Assembly: GCA_963761035.1 (NCBI GenBank)
Contig: CAVXFH010000002.1
Location: 1,798,001-1,862,000, forward strand
Direction: 5' to 3'
Length of the DNA stretch: 64,000 nt
Origin: JARRQJ01 sp963761035
Lineage (GTDB): Bacteria > Pseudomonadota > Gammaproteobacteria > DRLM01
The first letter of the stretch is position 1, and the number at the start of each line of letters is the position of its first letter. Below, in pieces: positions 59,847 to 64,000 of the stretch. Below the pieces are notes generated by a model. The model had not been told where the DNA came from. It made no database searches and saw nothing but the letters and a program-made list of their open reading frames with translations. The position numbers were made by a program, and so were the translations under genes.

Positions 59847-62681
59847 ATGGCTGATTACAAACAGACCTTGAACTTGCCGCAAACGGATTTCCCCATGAAG
59901 GCCAATCTCGCCCATCGCGAGCCGGAAATGCTTAAGACTTGGCAGAACATGGGCCTCTATCAGCGCTTACGTACGCAGCGTAAGGGTTCGCCCAAGTTCG
60001 TACTGCACGATGGGCCGCCTTATGCCAATGGCGAGATACACATCGGCCATGCGGTGAACAAGGTGCTGAAAGATATTATCGTCAAGGCGCGTTCCTTGGA
60101 CGGTAAAGACGCGCCTTATGTTCCGGGATGGGATTGCCATGGCCTGCCTATCGAATTACAGGTGGAAAAGAAGGTGGGCAAGGCCGGCGTCAAGGTGGAT
60201 GCCAAGACCTTCCGCCGCGCCTGTCGTGCCTACGCCGCCGAACAGGTTGCCAAGCAGCGCGAGGATTTTATTCGTCTCGGTGTATTGGGGGATTGGGACC
60301 AGCCTTACCTCACCATGGATTTTCGTTTCGAGGCGAACATTGTGCGCGCCTTGGGCAGACTCACCGCCAACGGTCATTTACACAAGGGTTCCAAGCCGGT
60401 GCACTGGTGCAGCGATTGCGGCTCGGCGCTGGCGGAGGCGGAGGTGGAGTATGAAGACAAGACCTCGCCCGCCATCGACGTGCGCTTTGCGGTGCTGGAA
60501 GAGCAGGCCTTACTGGCGCGTTGCGAGCCTGGGAGCGGCCACCCCGGTCACGGTCCGATCTCGGTGGCGATTTGGACCACCACGCCCTGGACTTTGCCCG
60601 CCAACCAGGGCGTGGCGGTCAATCCTGGCCTGGAGTACGTGCTGGTGCAGGCGGACAACGAGCGTTTGCTGCTGGCCGAGGCGCTGATGAAGCAGGCCAT
60701 GGGGCGTTACGGTATCGCGGATTATCGTGTGCTGGCGACGTGCGCCGGCGGCGATCTTGAAGGGTTGCACGTGCAGCATCCCTTTTATGCCCGCGAGGTT
60801 CCGGTGATCCTGGGCGAGCATGTCACCACCGATTCCGGGACCGGCGCGGTACATACCGCCCCCGGTCATGGTCAGGAAGACTATGCGGTGGGTATGCATT
60901 ACGGCTTGCCAGTGGATAATCCGGTAGGTAGTGACGGCGTATTTCTGCCGGGCACCGAGCTGTTCGCCGGCGAGCATGTGTTCAAGGCCAACGATCACGT
61001 CATCGAGGTACTCAAGGCCAAAGGTACCTTGATCCATGAGGAGGCGGTGCGTCACAGCTATCCCCATTGCTGGCGGCACAAGACGCCCATCATCTTCCGC
61101 GCCACGCCGCAGTGGTTCATCAGTATGGAACAACAGGGGTTGCGCGAGCAGGCCGTGGCGGCCATTCGCAACGTCGTCTGGATGCCGGAGTGGGGCCAGG
61201 CGCGCATCGAAGGTATGGTGAACAACCGTCCCGACTGGTGTATCTCGCGGCAGCGAACCTGGGGCGTGCCCATCACCCTGTTCGTCCACAAAGAGAGCGG
61301 TAAGCTCCATCCTCACACCGCCGACCTGATTGAAGCGGTGGCGCAACGCATCGAACGGGCGGGCATCGATGCCTGGTTTGATCTAGCGCCCGCCGAGCTG
61401 TTGGGTGACGAGGCGACCGACTATGTCAAGGTTGGCGACACCTTGGATGTATGGTTCGATTCCGGCGTCACCCACGCCTGCGTGCTCGAGCAGCGCCCCG
61501 AGCTGGGCGGGGTGCCGGCGGATCTGTATCTGGAAGGCTCCGATCAGCACCGTGGCTGGTTCCAGTCCTCCTTGTTGACGGCGGTGGGGATGCGCGGCAG
61601 CGCGCCCTATCGTGGCGTGCTTACCCATGGCTTCACCGTGGATGCCCAGGGCCGCAAGATGTCCAAGTCCGTGGGCAATGTGGTGGCGCCGCAAAAGGTA
61701 GTGAACACTCTCGGCGCGGATATCCTGCGCCTGTGGGCGGCGGCTACCGATTATCGCGGGGAGATGAGCGTCTCTGACGAAATCTTGAAGCGCACCGCCG
61801 ATGCCTACCGGCGTCTGCGCAACACCGCACGCTTTCTGCTGGCTAACCTGAACGGCTTTGAACCGGCGCGGCATTGTGTGGCGCCGGCAAAGATGTTGGA
61901 ACTGGACCGCTGGGCGGTGGAGCGGGCGCGGCGCCTGCAACAGCAGGTGATCGCCGCGTACGATTGCTACGAGTTTCACCAAATCTACCAGCGTGTCCAC
62001 AATTTCTGCGTAGTGGATATGGGCGGCTTCTATCTCGATATCATCAAGGACCGCCAGTACACCACCCAGACCGACAGCGTGGCGCGGCGCTCGGCGCAAA
62101 CGGCGCTGTATTACATCGCCGAGGCCATGGTGCGTTGGCTGGCGCCGATTCTGAGCTTTACCGCCGAAGAGATTTGGCGCCACATTCCCGGACAGCGCGG
62201 CGATTCGGTGTTTCTCGAAACCTGGTATCAGATCCCCGCGGTGTATGCTGACGTCCCGGAGGCGGATGCCAGCCTGGCATTCTGGGAGCAGGTCATTGCG
62301 GTGAGAGAGATCGTGGGCAAGGAGCTGGAGCGGCTGCGGGTGGCGGGTGGAATCGGCGCCGGACTGGACGCGGAGGTGGCGCTGTTTTGCGGCCGCGAGA
62401 TCCATGACCAACTGGCGCGCCTCGGCGACGAGTTGCGCTTTGTGCTCATTACCTCGGCGGCGCGGGTACACGATACCACCGTGGTGCCCGAGGAGGCGGT
62501 GCATTTCACTCTGCCGTCAGGCGATGAATTCTGGGTGACGGCGGCGCCGTCCGCGTATGCCAAGTGCGTACGTTGTTGGCATCACCGCGCGGATGTGGGC
62601 AGCAATGATGAGCATCCAGAACTGTGCGGGCGTTGCGTGGAGAACGTCGCCGGCAGCGGCGAACAGCGGTGTTTCGCTTGA
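59847..62681 (+). CDS. ileS: Isoleucyl-tRNA synthetase
   Basis: ATG 59847 (MADYKQTLNLP) follows GTAGAGGG and gives 944 residues; the upstream ATG at 59832 is less likely. HIGH motif: PYANGEIHIGHA. KMSKS motif: GRKMSKSVGN. The editing domain carries WTTTPWTLPANQG. The C-terminal zinc site is CVRCWHH and CGRCVENV. It charges tRNA-Ile. The stop overlaps lspA by 1 bp. Confidence 0.98.
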   Translation: MADYKQTLNLPQTDFPMKANLAHREPEMLKTWQNMGLYQRLRTQRKGSPKFVLHDGPPYANGEIHIGHAVNKVLKDIIVKARSLDGKDAPYVPGWDCHGLPIELQVEKKVGKAGVKVDAKTFRRACRAYAAEQVAKQREDFIRLGVLGDWDQPYLTMDFRFEANIVRALGRLTANGHLHKGSKPVHWCSDCGSALAEAEVEYEDKTSPAIDVRFAVLEEQALLARCEPGSGHPGHGPISVAIWTTTPWTLPANQGVAVNPGLEYVLVQADNERLLLAEALMKQAMGRYGIADYRVLATCAGGDLEGLHVQHPFYAREVPVILGEHVTTDSGTGAVHTAPGHGQEDYAVGMHYGLPVDNPVGSDGVFLPGTELFAGEHVFKANDHVIEVLKAKGTLIHEEAVRHSYPHCWRHKTPIIFRATPQWFISMEQQGLREQAVAAIRNVVWMPEWGQARIEGMVNNRPDWCISRQRTWGVPITLFVHKESGKLHPHTADLIEAVAQRIERAGIDAWFDLAPAELLGDEATDYVKVGDTLDVWFDSGVTHACVLEQRPELGGVPADLYLEGSDQHRGWFQSSLLTAVGMRGSAPYRGVLTHGFTVDAQGRKMSKSVGNVVAPQKVVNTLGADILRLWAAATDYRGEMSVSDEILKRTADAYRRLRNTARFLLANLNGFEPARHCVAPAKMLELDRWAVERARRLQQQVIAAYDCYEFHQIYQRVHNFCVVDMGGFYLDIIKDRQYTTQTDSVARRSAQTALYYIAEAMVRWLAPILSFTAEEIWRHIPGQRGDSVFLETWYQIPAVYADVPEADASLAFWEQVIAVREIVGKELERLRVAGGIGAGLDAEVALFCGREIHDQLARLGDELRFVLITSAARVHDTTVVPEEAVHFTLPSGDEFWVTAAPSAYAKCVRCWHHRADVGSNDEHPELCGRCVENVAGSGEQRCFA

Positions 62682-63202
62682 TGCGCTTGTGGCTGGCGAT
62701 TGCGGCGGTGGTAATCGCGCTGGATCAGATCGGCAAGCACTTGGCGGCGGCATTGTTGGAGTTGCATGAACCTCTGGAGGTGATGCCGTTCCTCAACCTC
62801 ACCTTGGCGCATAATACCGGCGCGGCATTCAGTTTCCTCGCCGACGGCGCCGGTTGGCAGCGCTGGTTCTTCGTGGTGTTGGCCCTCGCGGTGAGCGTAG
62901 TGATCGTGCGATGGCTGCAACGGCTCGGTTCCGGCGAACGGTGGAGCGGTATTGCCTTGTCCCTGATCTTGGGCGGCGCGTTGGGTAATGTCATCGACCG
63001 CGTGTTTCTCGGCCATGTGATCGACTTCATCGATGTCTACTATGTGGCGGGGAGCTGCATGCCCTTGTTCCAACCGCTACCCGCCGCGGAGGGTTTGCAG
63101 TGCCATTTTGCCGCTTTTAATCTCGCCGATTCCGCCATTTCAGTAGGGGCGGTGATGATGGTGGTGGACGCCTTTCGTACGTCGAAGGGCAGGATGGCCT
63201 GA
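62681..63202 (+). CDS. lspA: Lipoprotein signal peptidase LspA
   Basis: ATG 62681 overlaps the ileS stop (TGATG) and gives 173 residues with four helices. Motifs: ALDQIGKHL, NTGAAFSFL, GGALGNVIDRV, GHVIDFIDVYY and FNLADSAI; the two catalytic Asp are present. It cleaves prolipoproteins such as the several lipoproteins predicted in this window. fkpB, which often follows, is absent. Confidence 0.97.
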   Translation: MRLWLAIAAVVIALDQIGKHLAAALLELHEPLEVMPFLNLTLAHNTGAAFSFLADGAGWQRWFFVVLALAVSVVIVRWLQRLGSGERWSGIALSLILGGALGNVIDRVFLGHVIDFIDVYYVAGSCMPLFQPLPAAEGLQCHFAAFNLADSAISVGAVMMVVDAFRTSKGRMA

Positions 63203-63281
63203 GCATTGGCATCGCGGCAATGGGTTTTTATATAACGGCGTACTCCAGTACAATATCGCCTTCCTATTGAGTGACTGATTC

Positions 63282-64000
63282 ATGGATATCCTGCTCGCCA
63301 ATCCCCGCGGTTTTTGCGCCGGCGTTGACCGCGCCATCAACATTGTGGAGCGGGCCCTGGAACTGTTCGACGTACCCGTCTACGTGCGCCACGAGGTTGT
63401 GCACAATAAATACGTGGTGGAAGGCTTACGCGCCAAAGGCGTGGTGTTCGTCGATGAGTTGGACGAAGTGCCCGACGGCGGCCTGGTGATCTTCAGCGCC
63501 CACGGCGTACCCAAGACGGTGCGCGACGAGGCGGCCCGGCGCGGCCTCAAGATCTTCGATGCCACCTGCCCCCTGGTGACGAAGGTGCATATCGAGGTGG
63601 AGCACCACTGCCGCGCCGGACGGGAGTGCATCCTCATCGGTCATGCCGGTCATCCCGAAGTGGAAGGCACCATGGGACAGTGGCGGAAGACCGGCGGCGG
63701 GCGAATGTATTTGATACAGGACGTTGAACAGGCGCGCCGCTTGACGGCGCGCGATCCCGATAATATTGCCTTCGTCACCCAGACCACTTTATCGGTGGAT
63801 GATACCGCGGAAATCATCGACGTGTTGAGGCAACGCTTCCCCAACATCATCGGTCCGCGCAAGGACGACATCTGTTATGCAACCCAGAACCGCCAGGATG
63901 CGGTGAAGACGTTGGCGGAGCAATGCGATGTCGTGCTGGTAATGGGATCCCCCGCCAGTTCCAATTCCAATCGTCTGCGCGAGCTTGCCGCAAAAAACGG
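63282..64000 (+). CDS. ispH: HMBPP reductase IspH (3' end outside window)
   Basis: From ATG 63282 the frame stays open to the window edge, ~239 residues of the usual ~315. The [4Fe-4S] Cys are in RGFCAGVDRA, FDATCPLVTKVH and DDICYATQNRQ. HEVVHN and GHAGHPEVEGTMGQ are substrate-site blocks. It makes IPP and DMAPP in the MEP pathway, the source of the substrate of ispB. Confidence 0.97.
   Translation, partial: MDILLANPRGFCAGVDRAINIVERALELFDVPVYVRHEVVHNKYVVEGLRAKGVVFVDELDEVPDGGLVIFSAHGVPKTVRDEAARRGLKIFDATCPLVTKVHIEVEHHCRAGRECILIGHAGHPEVEGTMGQWRKTGGGRMYLIQDVEQARRLTARDPDNIAFVTQTTLSVDDTAEIIDVLRQRFPNIIGPRKDDICYATQNRQDAVKTLAEQCDVVLVMGSPASSNSNRLRELAAKN

Noticed and set aside
1..64000. CRISPR array, prophage, insertion sequence or integron
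   Set aside because: No regular direct repeats with spacers, transposase, integrase or attachment-site pattern was seen on either strand.

Overview
The window reads as a chromosomal segment of a gammaproteobacterium. The gene orders murJ-ribF-ileS-lspA-ispH, rplU-rpmA-obgE-proB, ftsYEX-rpoH, bioBFHCD and pilABCD-coaE-zapD-yacG all fit that class. I see no insertion sequence, integrase, prophage, CRISPR array or rRNA, and one tRNA. The species cannot be named from the sequence alone. The number of c-type cytochromes suggests a respiratory, possibly chemolithotrophic, lifestyle; that is inference.

Layout. (1) 1-2683: end of a DUF4340-like gene, mutM, and an opposite-strand polytopic membrane protein. 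(2) About 2.8-21.1 kb: a large accessory respiratory locus around a divergent C-family (cbb3-type) haem-copper oxidase. It holds ccoN (7941-9347), an enlarged ccoO (9377-10390), a CcoS-like protein and CcoG. It also has four further cytochromes c, two stand-alone proteins with an HxH haem-ligand motif, many small membrane proteins, four single-helix microproteins of 29-43 residues, a membrane-anchored SUMF1-fold protein without the FGE cysteines, and a fused membrane/spermidine-synthase-like protein. No diheme CcoP is visible. A perfect FNR/ANR-type box lies just before the core operon. (3) 21.7-24.1 kb: a lipoprotein gene with an apparent one-base frameshift, then a two-gene unit pairing a MotA/TolQ/ExbB-type proton channel with a MotB-like stator helix fused to a von Willebrand A domain. 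(4) 24.3-34 kb: ggt, ferredoxin, coaD, rsmD, two M16 peptidases, ftsYEX, and rpoH behind a perfect CIRCE operator. (5) 34-43 kb: the translationally coupled bioBFHCD operon, comF, an outer-membrane protein, PNPOx-like and Nudix-ThiE proteins. (6) 42-52 kb: type IV pilus genes pilABCD and pilSR, with a sigma-54 promoter before pilA, plus coaE, zapD and yacG. (7) 52-64 kb: tRNA-Pro, ispB, rplU-rpmA-obgE-proB, rpsT, murJ, ribF, ileS, lspA and a truncated ispH.

How it works together. CcoN keeps the ligands for both b haems, CuB and the helix VII tyrosine, so the oxidase should reduce oxygen. The mono- and diheme cytochromes would deliver electrons. CcoG, the thioredoxin-like lipoprotein, the CcoS-like protein and the YtkA/FixH-like lipoprotein look like metal or cofactor assembly factors. 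The remaining small membrane proteins are probably lineage-specific subunits or assembly proteins. The strongest candidates for undescribed biology are this enlarged oxidase system and the proton-channel/vWA pair. The rest is conserved housekeeping sequence with a few regulatory points worth checking: CIRCE before rpoH, sigma-54 before pilA, and the FNR box placed where it should repress.
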